Of a stretch of 64,000 bases of DNA, positions 46,656 through 59,201 are shown piece after piece (the stretch's first letter is position 1; the number at the start of each line of letters is the position of its first letter). The translations under genes were made by a program, and so were the position numbers. The DNA is from Coenobita brevimanus (taxonomy: Eukaryota > Arthropoda > Malacostraca > Decapoda > Coenobitidae). The notes under the pieces were generated by a model, which was not told the origin of the DNA, did no database searches, and worked only from the letters and a program-made list of their open reading frames with translations. Location: contig CM064671.1 in assembly GCA_032717465.1 (NCBI GenBank), positions 59,754,359-59,818,358 of the forward strand, given 5' to 3'.

Positions 46656-47169
46656 CATAACCCTACCATTATGTCCCCCCCCCACCACCACCACCAAACA
46701 CTCACCCACCGCACATTTAACTTCCACTCCTCCCATGCCCATCCCAAAGCTTGTTAGTAAAAAGGCGTAAGCTCGTAGCCATGGGAAGGGGGAAAACAAT
46801 TGTACTGCTTTTGTATATTGGTGAATAATATATTGAAAATAGTAACCCCACCTCCACCATTTACAAATTATAATAGTAAGGCGAGCTGTTATTTATCTCT
46901 GTGTACTGCCCAATCATGAATCATTAACTGGTAATCCAACACTGACCTGATCACGCTCACGGACAGCCAGTTAGTTATAACGATGCTTTGGTTCTAAACA
47001 GCTACACGTTCTTTCACAATTCCTTGTGAATAAAATCATTTCACTCGTCCTTATCACTACTAAAGTGAATACAAAACAGTCTGAACAGAAAGGAAGAGAA
47101 CCATTGCACACACACACAAAAATTGAATTAACTCCAGTAGCAGACTGCGTATTCATTAAACAGCTAGGT

Positions 47170-47171
<2 letters not shown>

Positions 47172-47266
<95 letters not shown>
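47172..47266. repeat. (TA)n microsatellite
   Basis: Uninterrupted TA dinucleotides. Confidence 0.97.
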
Positions 47267-47268
<2 letters not shown>

Positions 47269-47424
47269 TATATAAGGCAGTGGGATAATTACATCAGTAA
47301 ACTAAAACTGATTTTTGTGAAGTTAAAACAGTTTCAGCCCACCTTATACCCTCTTCTGAGTATAAGAGCTTCGAATTTCATCTCATTCACATATGAGTAT
47401 TCTTTCTGACTGCCTGGTGACTCC

Positions 47425-47431
<7 letters not shown>

Positions 47432-47461
<30 letters not shown>
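47432..47461. repeat. (CT)n microsatellite
   Basis: Short CT run directly upstream of the dispersed repeat at 47,530. Confidence 0.93.
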
Positions 47462-47464
<3 letters not shown>

Positions 47465-47529
47465 GTTTACTTGCTAGTTTGTGGCTGGATTCTACGCTAT
47501 GCAATTCCTTGCTGTTATGTCACTTTTTA

Positions 47530-47895
47530 CCTCCTCCAAGGAAGTTGGAGGAGGTTATGTATTCACTTATGTTCGTCTGTCTGTTTGTCCTGACGATACT
47601 TTCAATAGTTCTCCGTGAACTTTAGTGAAATTTGGTGGGAGAGTGGGACAAGGGCCAAGAAAGAATTGAATAAATTTTGGGGCGGATCCAAATCCTATGT
47701 ATAATATCCCCCGAAAGTTCTCAATGAATTTCAATAAAACTTTGTGGAAGAGTAGGCCATGGGTCAAGGAACAATTGATTAAATTTGGGGGCGGATCCGA
47801 ATCTTATGTATTCCACACAATATCACCACGGACCAGGATCCGGATCCTTTTTAATGGCAAAGACATTGGTGGAGGTATGCGCTCCATGAGTTTTT
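47530..47895 (+). repeat. Dispersed repeat with two 109-bp tandem units
   Basis: It begins CTCCTCCAAGGAAGTTGGAG and contains two tandem copies of a unit (starting AGTTCTCCGTGAAC at 47,607 and AGTTCTCAATGAATT at 47,716), each with a GGGCGGATCC(A/G)AATC block. It ends GGTGGAGGTATGCGCTCC. I recognise the AAGGAGGTTATGT / GGCGGATCCG / TGCGCTC pattern as a common non-coding dispersed repeat of invertebrate genomes but cannot name it. A T18 run at 47,890 follows. Confidence 0.65.
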
Positions 47896-48284
47896 TTTTT
47901 TTTTTTTTTTTTGTGCACTGTAAGGTATGATGAAATCTTTCTTGTCCATGGTTCCACTATCTTGCATCTCACATGTTATTGACCATCCATAGTAGTTTGG
48001 TTTGTGCCAAATTTTTGTCTTTTTGTAGCTTACCTCACATACATCAGTGGCAGAAAATGACACTGCAACGGCTCTGCATCCTTGACAGCACTTCTTCATG
48101 ACTACCACCATATTCTACTGTTGATCTGTTATTTTGTCTCAGCATTCAAGAAGTAGAGATGACACTTTGGGGGAAATTTAAACAAAGGGTATAGAATGTG
48201 TATACCTTTTCACAATTGGTAGTTTTCCATGTGTCACTATACTAAGTTACTACCCTAGTCGTCACGCAGAACCGAATCTTATTT

Positions 48285-48288
<4 letters not shown>

Positions 48289-48323
<35 letters not shown>
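48289..48323. repeat. (CA)n microsatellite
   Basis: CA dinucleotide run. Confidence 0.95.
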
Positions 48324-48324
<1 letters not shown>

Positions 48325-48349
48325 TGGAAATGGTGGAGTTTTGACAAAA

Positions 48350-49135
48350 TTCGTCAGTCAAGACTCAGAATAAATTACGAAGTTCTGTAATGCTCCAAAA
48401 TACAGCTCATCTGCATGTGAACACAGTTGATTCGGTGCTTCTGGGCTCATCACCTCTCTTTCCCTCACTCCCTTTACCCTCTTTCTCTTCGCTGCAGTGT
48501 TATTTTTAAGGGAAAAAAATAGAAAAGAAAGGGAGGACGGAAAGAAAGAAAACTTATCTAAAATACTCTAATTTGCATCAAATCTTTGTAATATGATGAA
48601 GTGTTTAGGAGTGTGGTGAAAGTGTTAGAGGCGAGAAGCACAGTTGCAATGGTTCAGTATCTGTGTATCTTCACGATAAACTGCTTTTCCGTAACTCGTA
48701 AGTAGGGATTTTTTTTTTTTTTTTCAAACAAACATACACATGACCAATCATAGCTGCCTATTAGTTTCTCGACCACAATATGATCGTAAAGAGTTATTGC
48801 TGCAGACCAGAAGCTGCCAAATATTTGCAGTGGTTATGGAGAGCTTTCTCCCCTGTTTTGAAGTATTGGTTTATCCAGATAGGCAATACACGGTATCAAT
48901 GATCATGGATATTGACACCTGGACTATCCAAACATCACAATACCCTCTTAAATGGAGGGATGTTTGTATTTTTTAACAACAGTCAATAGATAACTGCATT
49001 ATGGATAGCTCTTCCAGTGAATCCCTTCACTCACTCGATAATGTATTTATTAGTGGTCAGCCTTATTCGTTTTATAACCCAGATATGATACACAGTATTT
49101 TTCATACCTAGATCTGATATGATGACGTGAATTGT
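48350..49135. other. No recognised gene
   Basis: AT-rich sequence with a homopolymer run (T16 near 48,708). Nothing supportable before the LINE 5' end near 49,140. Confidence 0.4.
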
Positions 49136-49139
49136 AAAC

Positions 49140-52100
49140 TCAACTGTTGCAGCCCCTGCTGAGAGGGTCACCTTGACGTTGTGGCCGGGCTTGAAGCGTG
49201 GCTGGAGGTGCTACCCACTCTGGAGTCTTGCCTACCTTTGTTGGGTTCGGCATTCGTCGGTGTCGTGGCCCAAGCACCCCCGCCCCACCCTGCAGCAATG
49301 GTAAAGGAGGCGTACTGGTGATGCTGTTCATCCCTGCCCATCCCCTACCTTAGACAGGGCTTTTGCCTCCCCACGTGTTTGCCGCGTGTGGTGGCCTGTA
49401 ATGCTGGGAAACGGGAATCCTGGGGGTTGAGCGATGCTACATGCTGCGCCCTGCAGCTAGCAACTCACCTCTTTGGTCCCCTATTCTGGCTAGACGGGCG
49501 GCCTGATTGGTTGTTCACTTGTCGGCTAGGGTCAGATGGACACTTGGAGGCCTAGTGGCTCCTATTGTCCTTGAGCCAATCTTGTCTTTGTCCTCCAGTG
49601 GTTACCTATACTCGCTCACTACCTCTGCGGTTGTCAGCGGTGTTATCCTTGGCATAATTATGACCTCCCTTTGTTTGGCTCCTTGGTGGGTGGAGGGGTG
49701 GAGGAACGAAGTCTTTTATGTTGTATATGGCTTTGTTGTAAAATGATAATGTTGACGACTCTGTGTCTGTCCCTGGCCTTTCGGAATCACAATCCACTCT
49801 GGAGACTTTCCATGTCTCTCGAGCCTTTCCAGGCCTCTTGGAACTGTCCTCCTTTGCCCCAGTGTCCAACTGGGTTTGGAAGAAGTAGACATCAGGTTGG
49901 CGAGGCTGTGGGGTCAGGCTCAGACGAAATAGCTGAAACAGCACCTGAGTCGTTGGTTAAATATCATGCTATAATCCTCTGTGGGTAGGTCAGTGTCAAA
50001 TCTTGTCAGTTTTTAATTGCACCGTGCCATTATTTCTGCTTGTTGCAGAAATTCTAAAATATCTTCCCCGAGAGATGGAGCATCGTTGTTGAGGTGTCCT
50101 TCCTGGAAAGGATCTCCTGTTTACTGGCTATGACCTCTGTTTCTGGTAGAGGTGCTTCATGTGTTCCTCATGCTATCTTTAACAGGTATATGAGTAAGGG
50201 TGTCATTTATTCCTGTGACCTCCTCTGATACTCAAAGGCAAGGTTGTTGGAGGAACTGTGATCTTTTGGTGTGGTGACTGTTTAGTGCCTGCAGAAGAAA
50301 ATAGACGATGTTCTGACCTCAACTCCAACCATTTTTCCTGGCATATGACAAGTTATTATTACCTACTTCTGTGACACTTGCTAGGCTATCACTTCCTGTG
50401 AAGCTGGACGTGCTGACCCCAACGTGATGTTTCCATTGTCGAGGATATGGACATTTTTGCCCACTTCTGCAGCCGTGCACAGGCTGGCCCTCCTAGTGTC
50501 TGCTTCTCCTGTGTCGGATAAGGCCATGCCAATGACTGTTCAGGACCCCTTAAATAATTTCACTGTGGAGGTCCCCATGCTGTGTCTTCTTTTACTGCCC
50601 TCACTACTGCCTGGTGAAGGAGATTTTGTCCATTCATACACATGAGAAGATTTTGTTTCCTGACACAGAGAGGAAAGCCCAGACTCGCTTCCTTCAGCTC
50701 GGGGTTATTTATGTTGCTGTACTTTTCTGAGGCTCCGGTTCACTGTCCTGTGTCTCGGAAGCTGCCTCGATCTATTAGATTCCCATTTCTCCATCTGGTG
50801 AATTGCAGGATACTGTTCCCAATGTTCGTACTGCTGGTGAAACTAGTCATTACCCACCCACATCTCAGACTGTATCTGCCCCCACTTCAGTGGATGAATT
50901 TTTGCCAACTTCCGTGGTAGTGACGGATGTCCATGTTGACGAATCTCATTGTCCTGCATTGTCCAGCCTCCCCTAAGTTCCATCTGTACCTGGCAAGCAT
51001 CACAGTGATTCTTCAAAGTCCTCTGAGCCTGAAGACTGTCCAACTAATGTCTCCATTTTGGAACCTTGTGTGGACCTGTCTGCTGTTCCTCCTGCCTTGT
51101 AGTATCTGGTTTCCAGTCAGATGCAGGATGAAGTTGGTGTTTCGATGTTGATCTGGCTCCCACTTGGGGATGGTGTTGCAAAGATTGCTGGTGCTTCAGG
51201 TCTGCTACACATTTTATCATCCTCACAGAGTTCCGGTCCTGTGGACTCTACTGCAAGCTCCGAGGCTCCCGGTGATGGCATTGGCTGACCTACTTCATCT
51301 AGGGTGGCCTGCAAGTTACCTTCCAAGCAATTTATTTTTTCTATAACAGAAGAGGAATGTGGCAAAGTTTTCTTCTTCCTTGTTTCCATGTTTGCCTAGG
51401 TGGTCGGCACAATGTGGGGGTTTGTGATGCTGGACAGTCTCTTTCTATGGGCATTCCTGATAATCAATCCCTTATCAGGGACTGTACAGTCATGTACCTT
51501 TTCGTGACCCTCCCTCCACTATTGGTTCTATCATTCAGTGAAACTCCCCAGGATTACGTGCCACCTGGGAGGAATTTCATCATCTTGTTCCATAATTTTC
51601 CCCAGTGTGAATGCACATCCAACAGACCATGGTTGGTGATGCTGTTCCTTCCGGTCCTTCTAGTGATCATGCCTTTTATTTTGATCCTGTTTGAGGCCAA
51701 GATCTTCATGGAGATGCTGCTATCTTCCTTCACCACGATGTTCCATCCATTCATCTGGCATGCTGTTGTTTTCCAGGTGTTTCTGCATCGTTGATATACA
51801 GTTTGTAGTATTTATCTTCCCCCTACTGCTGCTGTCTAAAGGGCTAATCTGGAACACCATCTTCATGGTCTTCCTTCCCCCTTCTTTTACTAGGCAACAT
51901 GAGTAGTCATCATCCATTACGGGGTGACAGTGAGGCCAAACCTCGTGGTGCTGTGCTGCCTTTCTTACTAGAGGATGAGGAGTTGGGTGTTTTGAATTCC
52001 AATGATCTGACATACTTCACTTGCCAAACTCGGACATTTACTGCAATTGACTTTTCCCTGTGCTCAGCTGATGCTGTTTTAGATTTTTACTGGGGTGTAT

Positions 52101-52933
52101 TGTTTGACCTGTTTGGCAGCAACCGTTTCCCATTGCTTTTAACTACTGCTGACGGTAGTCCTTGGCCTCGTATTCCATGTTAATGCCTGGAGAAACCAGA
52201 CCAGCCATGTTACATGGAATTAAGTTCCAATGACCATTCTGTCAGTACTTTTGGCTGTGTTGCTAAGGCCCTGTTTTATTCCACTGAGGTGGTGCACTCA
52301 GTGGCCCTATTATCTGTTCCGAGAACGAGAGGTCAGTTTCTGAAACATCCAGTGCCTTGGTGGAACCCTGAGTACAGTTCCACAGTGAGAGCAGAACGAG
52401 TCGCATTCTCTTGGTTTCATCACCAACATGGGGATCCTGGGAATTTGGTGTTGTATCAGAGGGCTCGAGCTCATGTGTGGCATGTTTTAAAGGACAGACG
52501 TTCATCCTGGAAGGGTTATGTTTCCTCCATGAACTCGAGGACATTCCTCACTCAAGTATGGAACTGATTGAGGAAATTTTCAGAAAATTTACCATTCCTC
52601 CCCTCCTGTTTTAGGTGCAGCAAGTCAAACTGTGGCTGATCCATTTTGCTGTTGCAGAGATGTTTGTTGATCATTTTCCTAGTGTGTCACAGAATGATAC
52701 TGATTCACTTTCAGCATACGTCTGTCATTGCCTAAAGTCTCGTGGTCTCAGTTTTGCCCCTTGGGGAGAGTCTTTTAATGTCCTCTTTTCTATTTCTTAA
52801 TTCCAGGTGGTTTTGTCACAGTGACATGGTTCATCTGGCTTTGATGATATTCCTTATACCTTTTTACATCACCTGTCTGATGAGCTCCTTTCGATTTTGC
52901 TGTCATTGTCAAACCCATTGCGTCTGGGTGACA
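49140..52933 (+). pseudogene. Large LINE 'E1', 5' half: 5'UTR, CCHC ORF1, endonuclease and linker (decayed)
   Basis: 49,140-49,500 is GC-rich leader. ORF1 (about 49,790-51,360) is broken by stops but retains the zinc-knuckle region at about 50,424-50,640 (RIWTFLPTSAAVHRLALL with the neighbouring frame supplying cysteines) and an acidic Ser/Pro-rich tail. The APE-type endonuclease (about 51,400-52,180) shows YTVCSIYLPPTAAV, HYGVTVRPN, then LTYFTCQTRTFTAIDFSLCS and LFGSNRFPLLLTTADG, in the positions where active enzymes have the TYxxxxxxSxIDxxL and SDHxP motifs. The linker has VPWWNPEYSSTVRAERVAF and RRSSWKGYVSSMNSRTF. The element breaks off after tgggtgac at 52,933 and resumes at 54,746. Jockey/I-like group by architecture. 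Confidence 0.8.
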
Positions 52934-53479
52934 TGTATACATGATGACCCGGGGACATCCAGGTGGCACGTATATATGATCTAGTGTTTCGCAGCGTTGT
53001 TTGAATATTCTGCAGGTTATTTTCACCACAGGCAGCCACTGGAAACCCTCCTGCATGCATCTGAGTTTTCACTTCAGTTACCTGTGTACCTTCCTCATGG
53101 ACAGACATATGCAAAGGTTATCCCTGTGTCAGGATCCTTGGCTGAGCAGCTGCAGCCACTGACTTCAACACCAATTAAGTCCAAGGGCCAGAAAACAAAA
53201 AGCCTTAATGACAGTGCGATAGGGAGAGAAATCGAGGTGACATTATCACCAGTTATGAGTGAAGAAAGTGACTTCCTCTGAGGAAAGCGGCCTCCATGCT
53301 GAGTGTTGATATTTATGTGTTGCATGAGGAGGGTAGATCACGTGAGTCTTCCACTGTGCACCCATCATTTACCCCTGTACAGTCATCTGCTATTTCCGAT
53401 GATGGGAATGGTTCGGAGGGTATTGACGATGCTGGAGAGAGGGATATTGGCACCGATGAGATAGAAGAGGAGGTAGGGA

Positions 53480-53930
53480 GTGAAGTGTCTATTTATATGA
53501 ATAATGGGAGCAGAAGGTTTGTTTCGTGATGAAATCAATGCCTTAATTTTTATTGAATGGTTTTGTGTGTGTATGTTTGTTATGATGAAAAAGTACAAAT
53601 CACAAGAAAAAATTTCTGTTATAATGGAAAATATAGTGGAGTGGAAAAAGGAAGGAGGTGGAGGAGGGAGGGAGGAGGCAATGTGGTGAGGCAAGCCTCA
53701 CACCACCGCTGTGTCTCTTTGTGTGAATGATGGAAGCAGAAAGTTTGTTTCATGATGAAAACAGAGCCTTATTTTGTACTGTAAGTTTTTGTGTGTGTAT
53801 ATTTATTATGATAAAAAAGTACAAATTACAGGGGAAAAAAAAATGTTATAGTGGAAAATATTTTCGATTATGGACAGTACGTGAATAACTATTTTGTTCA
53901 TAATATTTTTTTTTTTAGGTTTTATGTAGT
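53480..53930. repeat. Tandem duplication, unit about 225 bp
   Basis: 53,503-53,640 (GGGAGCAGAAGGTTTGTTTC onward) recurs at 53,729-53,865 (TGGAAGCAGAAAGTTTGTTT onward) with the same order of GTGTGTGTATATTTATTATG-like, AAAAAGTACAAAT and ATAGTGGAAAATAT blocks. The copies have diverged by substitutions. Confidence 0.75.
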
Positions 53931-54110
53931 AGAAGTAGTAGTTGTAGTGGTAGTGGTAGTAGTTGTAGTAGTAGTGGTAGTAGTGGTAGTAGTTGTAGTA
54001 GCAGTAGTTGTAGTAGCAGTAGATGTAGTAGCGGTAGTTGTACTAGTAGTAGTAAATAAAGTAGTGGTAGTTGTAGTATTGTAGCAGTAGCAGTAATTGT
54101 TGTAGCTGTT
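53926..54110. repeat. (GTA)n trinucleotide tract
   Basis: GTA/GTG triplets; the poly-Val frame is an artefact. Confidence 0.95.
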
Positions 54111-54178
54111 GCAATACCCAGACTTCTAGTGGCACAGCGGTGCTAGAATAAGATGACAATGCAAGCCAAATTTACATC

Positions 54179-54181
<3 letters not shown>

Positions 54182-54254
<73 letters not shown>
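54182..54254. repeat. (GT)n microsatellite
   Basis: Uninterrupted GT dinucleotides. Confidence 0.97.
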
Positions 54255-54255
<1 letters not shown>

Positions 54256-54745
54256 GGCGGTAGGACGGAGTGGTGGTTATGCGAGCAGGCACCTGAGCCA
54301 GCCTGCCTCAAGGTCGTTGCTATGGTTACCGCACTTACAGCAGCAATCACGCCACACTTTTGGAAAGTATACACAGAAATAGTATTTGTGGCGGACTGCA
54401 GTCGTCTGGAAGTGTTATTATTGTGGTGGGCTCGTCTCAGCCATAGTTGTGTCACCACACCTCTGCCAGCATACGGGCACAGGCCAAAAATGCAACAAAA
54501 ATTTCTTCCTTGCCCCACTTATTCTCACTGACTACATGTACTTTACGGACCATCTGAGGCAATCAGCTTGAAGTTGAAGGATTGGTGAGTATTATGACAC
54601 TTAGTTTTATATTGTTGGTTAAGTACTAGCTGAGATTTAAGTGTTAGCTGAGATATGAAGGTTTATAAATAGACAATTATCTCAGAAATGCGTGGCTAGG
54701 AGAAGAGTTAGCGGGATTATATGGCGGACATGATGGGTTAATAAC

Positions 54746-55310
54746 ATATGGTGTACTGGTGAGTTTCTTCAGCTTGTTGGGGTGTTGCTGTAGTTATCCC
54801 CATCCCCAAGCCAGGCAAGGACCACCAACAGGTGACAAATTATCTGCCCATTTCTCTGACTTCTTGTATATGTAATGTCTTGGAAAAGGTGGTCGTTGGT
54901 TGGCTTCTGTGGTTTGTGGAAAGAGGTGACTTCTTATCCTATCCAGTGTGGTTTTCTAAACTGCGATCCAAATCTGATGCCCTACTGTCCTTGGAATCTT
55001 CTGTCTATGAGGGGTTCTCCAGTAACCAACACCAAGTCACGGTGTTCTTCAATCTGGAGAAGGCATGCGACACTGCCTGGCATCATGGCATTTTACTATC
55101 TCTTCATGGGTTTGATCCTCTTGGGTGCTTGCCTGTTTTTATTCAGTGTTTATTATCAAGCCAAGTTTTAAGTGCCCTAGTGGGGAAGTTGGATGCATTC
55201 TAATGTCCTCACATTTCAAAATGAGTTACCACAGGAAAGCATCCTTAGTGTTAATCTCCTTGCTGTGGCCTTCAACAGTGTATTTAATGTACTACAAAAC
55301 AACCCAAATG
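54746..55310 (+). pseudogene. LINE E1, reverse transcriptase part 1
   Basis: It resumes E1: VAVVIPIPKPGKDHQQVTNY then LPISLTSCICNVLEKVVVGW, ALLSLESSVYEGFSSNQH and the A-box VFFNLEKACDTAWHHGILL. After a frameshift near 55,195 it gives FQNELPQESILSVNLLAVAF. It ends at the 10-bp target AACCCAAATG (55,301-55,310), where a second LINE is inserted. Confidence 0.85.
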
Positions 55311-57130
55311 ATAACAAAATATTCTGGTCTACCCTTAATTCATTCAAATCTAACTTCACTACCACCTCTTCCTTTCCATCGTTACAGTCCCCCAATAGAA
55401 ATCTAGTAAGTGACCCACGTGGAAGAGCCAGCCATCTTGTTGATATTTTTTCAACAAACTCAACCCTAATTACAGAAAATCACTATATTCTTGTACTTGA
55501 TTTTGATTCCCCTCAAAAACCCCCTCTCAAGATACACATAAGATTTGTACAAGCTGTATTACAGAATCTTTCAGCAGACAAAGTAATGGTCAAGATGAAA
55601 TTCTTTCAATAGTACTTAAAACTTGCTCCTCAGTGTTGGCTCCTATATTGGCAATATTTTTCTGCTTATGCATCTGTACCTCAAGTTTTCCAGCCTCTTG
55701 GAAAGAAGCAAATATCCATCCTGTTCCTAAACAGGGGGTCACTTCTGATCCATCAAACTATAGACCAATTGCTACAACTTCCGTTCTCGGGAAGGTTTTT
55801 GAGACACTAATAAACAAACACATAGTCATGCACCTCGAAATAATTAAACTAATCAATGATCGCCAGTATGGATTTAGACAAGAACGTTCAACTGTAGACA
55901 TTCTTTGCCTTCTTACCCGTTAGATTAACTGAACAATAGACCAACATGGTGAAACACACACAATAGCACTTGATATTTCAAAAGCATTTGACAGAGTATG
56001 GCACCGGGCCATACTGTCTACGATGTCACACTCTGGCCTTGCATCACTGGTTCCTCTAATGTCTTCTTACCTTCATAGTAGAGTAATACGGGTCACGGTA
56101 GATGGAATTTATTTACATTTTCATTCCATAAATGCTGGCGTACTTCAGGGATCAGTTTTGGCCCCCAACCTTGTTTCTCATTCATATAAATGACCTCCTA
56201 TCTGTCACTCACAACTCAATACACTCTTATGCTGATAACTCGACACTTCATAGTTCTTTCACAATTAGTACCTCTTTTACACAATCTGATATTATCTTTT
56301 CCCAAATAAACACAATTTCTCTGAACCAGGACCTTTATAAAATTAATCAATGATGACAAACAGATCTTGTCTCATTTAATGTTCAGAAAACTAAATTCAT
56401 TATTTCTCCAACAGAAAGAATCCCTCAGACACCCCCATCATATTAAATGATGTCAATATTCCCATATCCAGTACAGTTGATATCCTAGGTGTCATACTAG
56501 ACACCAACCTAAACTGGACAGCTTTTGTGAAATCCCTTGCCAAAAATGCTTCTAAAAAATGGGGACTTCTGTACAGAGATAGTAAATTCTTCACCGACGA
56601 TCGGTTGGCCACAGTATACAAAAGTCATGTGTGTTCTCAGATCGAATACTGTTCGCCATTGTGGAGTGGATGTGGAGTGATTGCATTGAAGCAGTGGACA
56701 AAACTCAAAATAAAGCCATTAGATTAATCAATAATCCTGCCATTACGCAGGACCTTCCTCCATTATTAGTACGTAGAGATGTTCCTTCTTTAGCATTATT
56801 TTACCGATATTTTTACCGTAAGTGCTCTGGCGAACTAGCTTCAGTTGTGTTTCCCCTTCACATTTTCTCCCGAAATAGGCAGCTGAGAGCTCCATGATCT
56901 CACACTCTATCCCACGTGATGCAAAACCTCTGCTTATCAAAAATCATTTATCCCCAGAACTACTACTCTGGAATTAATTTCCTGGGAGGTGCTTCTCACA
57001 AAACATTTAATCAACTTTTATTTAAATCCAATTGTTATAAATATTTTATGAATGGAGGATGCCTTTAGGCACATGGACTTGTTTTTTTTCTATTTCCTTT
57101 GTTTTTTTTTTCCTTCATTAAAAAAAAAAT
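55311..57130 (+). mobile_element. LINE 'E2', 5'-truncated, poly(A)-tailed, nested in E1
   Basis: A separate non-LTR element. Starting NDNKIFWSTLNSFKSNFTT, it has LSADKVM, LTSSFPASWKEANIHPVPKQ-type sequence at 55,670-55,740, SNYRPIATTSVLGKVFETLI, RQYGFRQERSTVDILCLLTR, DISKAFDRVWHRAIL and AGVLQGSVLAP. An expected YADD site reads SYADNSTLH. The C-terminus is SLALFYRYFYRKCSGELAS. Several stops and frameshifts are present. It ends in A-rich sequence (57,118-57,130). The flanks AACCCAAATG (55,301) and AATCCAAATG (57,131) are a 9-of-10 target duplication, so the ends are firm. Confidence 0.88.
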
Positions 57131-59110
57131 AATCCAAATGGTGTATGTGGATGACCTCTCAGTTCCCATCACTGCATCTTGAATGTTTAAGTGGATGTTG
57201 CATTACAGAGGTTGCCTGTGAGCTGGGTCTCTTGGTTTTCGTTTTTCTTCAACAAAGAGAGTGGTTATGCATTTTTATCATCTTTGTGGGGTTCACCCAG
57301 ATCCTGACCTGAATCTCTATGGTCACAGAATCTCTTGCATGAAACAGATTCGGTTGATTTTTTTTTTTTTTTTTTTTTTAATAGAAGGCTGCCTTGGTTT
57401 CCTAATATTTATTATGTTAAGGCAGCTGCAATTAAGGTCCTCAGTCTTTTGAGGGTTTTGGCTCATACCTCCTGGGGCGCTGACTGTCAGACCCTCCTGC
57501 TGTTGCATAGATCCCTCATTCTTTTCAGACTTGAATATGCATATGAGGTCAACTCGTCTGTTACAGATGCCCCTCTCCGGATGTTACATTCGGTGAATTA
57601 TGCTGGTGTCTGTCTGGAATCTGAGGCATTCAGGTCATGCCCAGTTTCGAGTTTTTGGGTAGATGCTGATGCTCTTCCTATGGATTTACGTCGCCAGTCA
57701 TTGATGATGAGGTTTTGGTATCATCTTCATTTCCTTCCAGACTTAGTGTCTTGTGCCATGACCAGGATTCCCGATCTTCTGTTTATGACAATAGCTCTAG
57801 TTTCCTGAAGCCTTTTGGTTACAGGTCCGGTCTGTTATGTTAGTCTGCTCTGCTCCACTGGCAGGTTGTCCACATCGGATTCCGAAGGTGAGTTTTGGTT
57901 ACTCCTTCATGTAACATTCCGTAGTTCCACTGTTGGTGAAAACAGCTTACTTCCTTCTCAGGTGTCCCTTTCTCTCTTTCTAGAACATGCTTCTAGTCAT
58001 AAGGGCTCTGTCCCTGTCTATAATGACTTTTTAAAGACTCCTTCTGGAGTGGTCTTTGGTGTCGTCTTCCCTTCCTTCAGTTGGATTGGTAATCTTTCTG
58101 GTATTGCTTCAGTCCTGAGTGCAATTCTATTTGCTTTCCAAATCATTTTTACTTTCCTCCAGTGTGTGTGTTTTTTTTTTACTTGTTGACTCCCATAGTG
58201 CTCTCTCTGCACTGGAGTATTTTAATTCATCTCATCCACTTTTTTTTTTTTTTTTTAGTTTTAAGTGGCCTTTTCTCCTTGGCCGTCGTGACTGCTGTGT
58301 GAAGTTTTGTTGGGTTCCTGTCCGTGTGGAGGCATCAGGGCATGAGCGAGCTGATCTGCTGGCTAAGTTAGCATCGGCTTGGCCTCCTGCTACTGTAAGA
58401 TTCCCTCCTCCTCCTATGCGTCGGTTGCCTGCATATGAATTTTACACTTTTTTTGGTGTACAGATTCGGCAGTGTTGGGAAGACCACTGGGAAGTGGTGG
58501 AGCCTAACAAGATGCATGCAATTTGTAATAAGGTGGGCTCCTTCACTTACCTGGGCTTGTCTCGTTGGTGGGAGACTGCTTTGTGCCAGTTGCGAATTGG
58601 CCATACCTGGTTCTCTCATGGATTTTTAATGGAGGGCTCTCCTCTTCTGCAGTAGTGTGCAAAGATTGCTTGATCCCCCTGACTGTTCTGCACTTTTCAT
58701 GGGGATTTACAGCGTCAGTACCTCTCTGAGCACCAGGTGGGTGATGGCTCATATCGTGTTTCATCATTGCATGGGGAGGTGGCTTGCTGTATGAGATGGG
58801 AAACCCTCAGCTGTATGGAGGCAACTGGACCGCATCATAAGACTTAGTACTGGGTGTTTTGTTTATTTACACTTAGTGTTTTTTTGGTGATTTTAATGTG
58901 TTTTATGTGTTTTAGTATTTAAATTTTGTCTTACATTTTAGATTCATCCCTGCTTTTATTCCCTGTTTTCGTCTTTCACCCTGATGTTTGGCAGGGGTTT
59001 GATTCCCTGAAGGTTAAGGTGAGACAGACTACAGTGCTTACCCTCTCCTGTAATGTTATGGTCAATGGTTCCCCTTTCCTCACCTCGTCCTGAGGTGGAA
59101 AAAGTAAAAG
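57131..59110 (+). pseudogene. LINE E1, reverse transcriptase part 2, RNase H and 3' end
   Basis: It resumes with the catalytic box MVYVDDLSVPITAS, then FRFSSTKRVVMHFYHLCGVH and YVKAAAIKVLSLLRVLAHTS, and continues as TLLLLHRSLILFRLEYAYEV and LPMDLRRQSLMMRFWYHLH. An RNase H-like domain follows (about 57,990-58,370): FGVVFPSFSWIGNLSGIAS and VKFCWVPVRVEASGHERADL. The C-terminal region is ALCQLRIGHTWFSHGFLMEG (58,575-58,650). Stops and T-runs (57,358, 58,237) break it. The coding trace ends near 58,850 and an AT-rich 3'UTR follows. Presence of RNase H favours an I-like rather than a strict jockey element. Confidence 0.85.
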
Positions 59111-59201
59111 GTCAGAATGCTGATAAGAATAATCATACTTTACAGAGGAGTAACTGAAGCCAGTCATGTAGCATAGTTTGTACATTCTTTTCTTGTCTCA
59201 G

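Larger units (their letters stand above)
52934..54745. mobile_element. 1.8-kb insertion of uncertain origin within LINE E1
   Basis: E1 coding similarity stops at 52,933 (HCVWVT) and resumes at 54,746 (GEF-SSACWGVAVVIPI), so this block was inserted or exchanged. It holds a short open frame (52,997-53,281; AKVIPVSGSLAEQLQPL, REIEVTLSPVMSEES) that looks like the C-terminal part of a LINE ORF1. It also holds an acidic frame (53,296-53,529), a tandem duplication (53,480-53,930), a GTA repeat and a GT repeat. No clear terminal repeats or target duplication. Confidence 0.55.

Noticed and set aside
46404..46799. 131-codon Gly/Val/Trp-rich minus-strand frame
   Set aside because: It overlaps a C-rich minisatellite; composition reflects the repeat.
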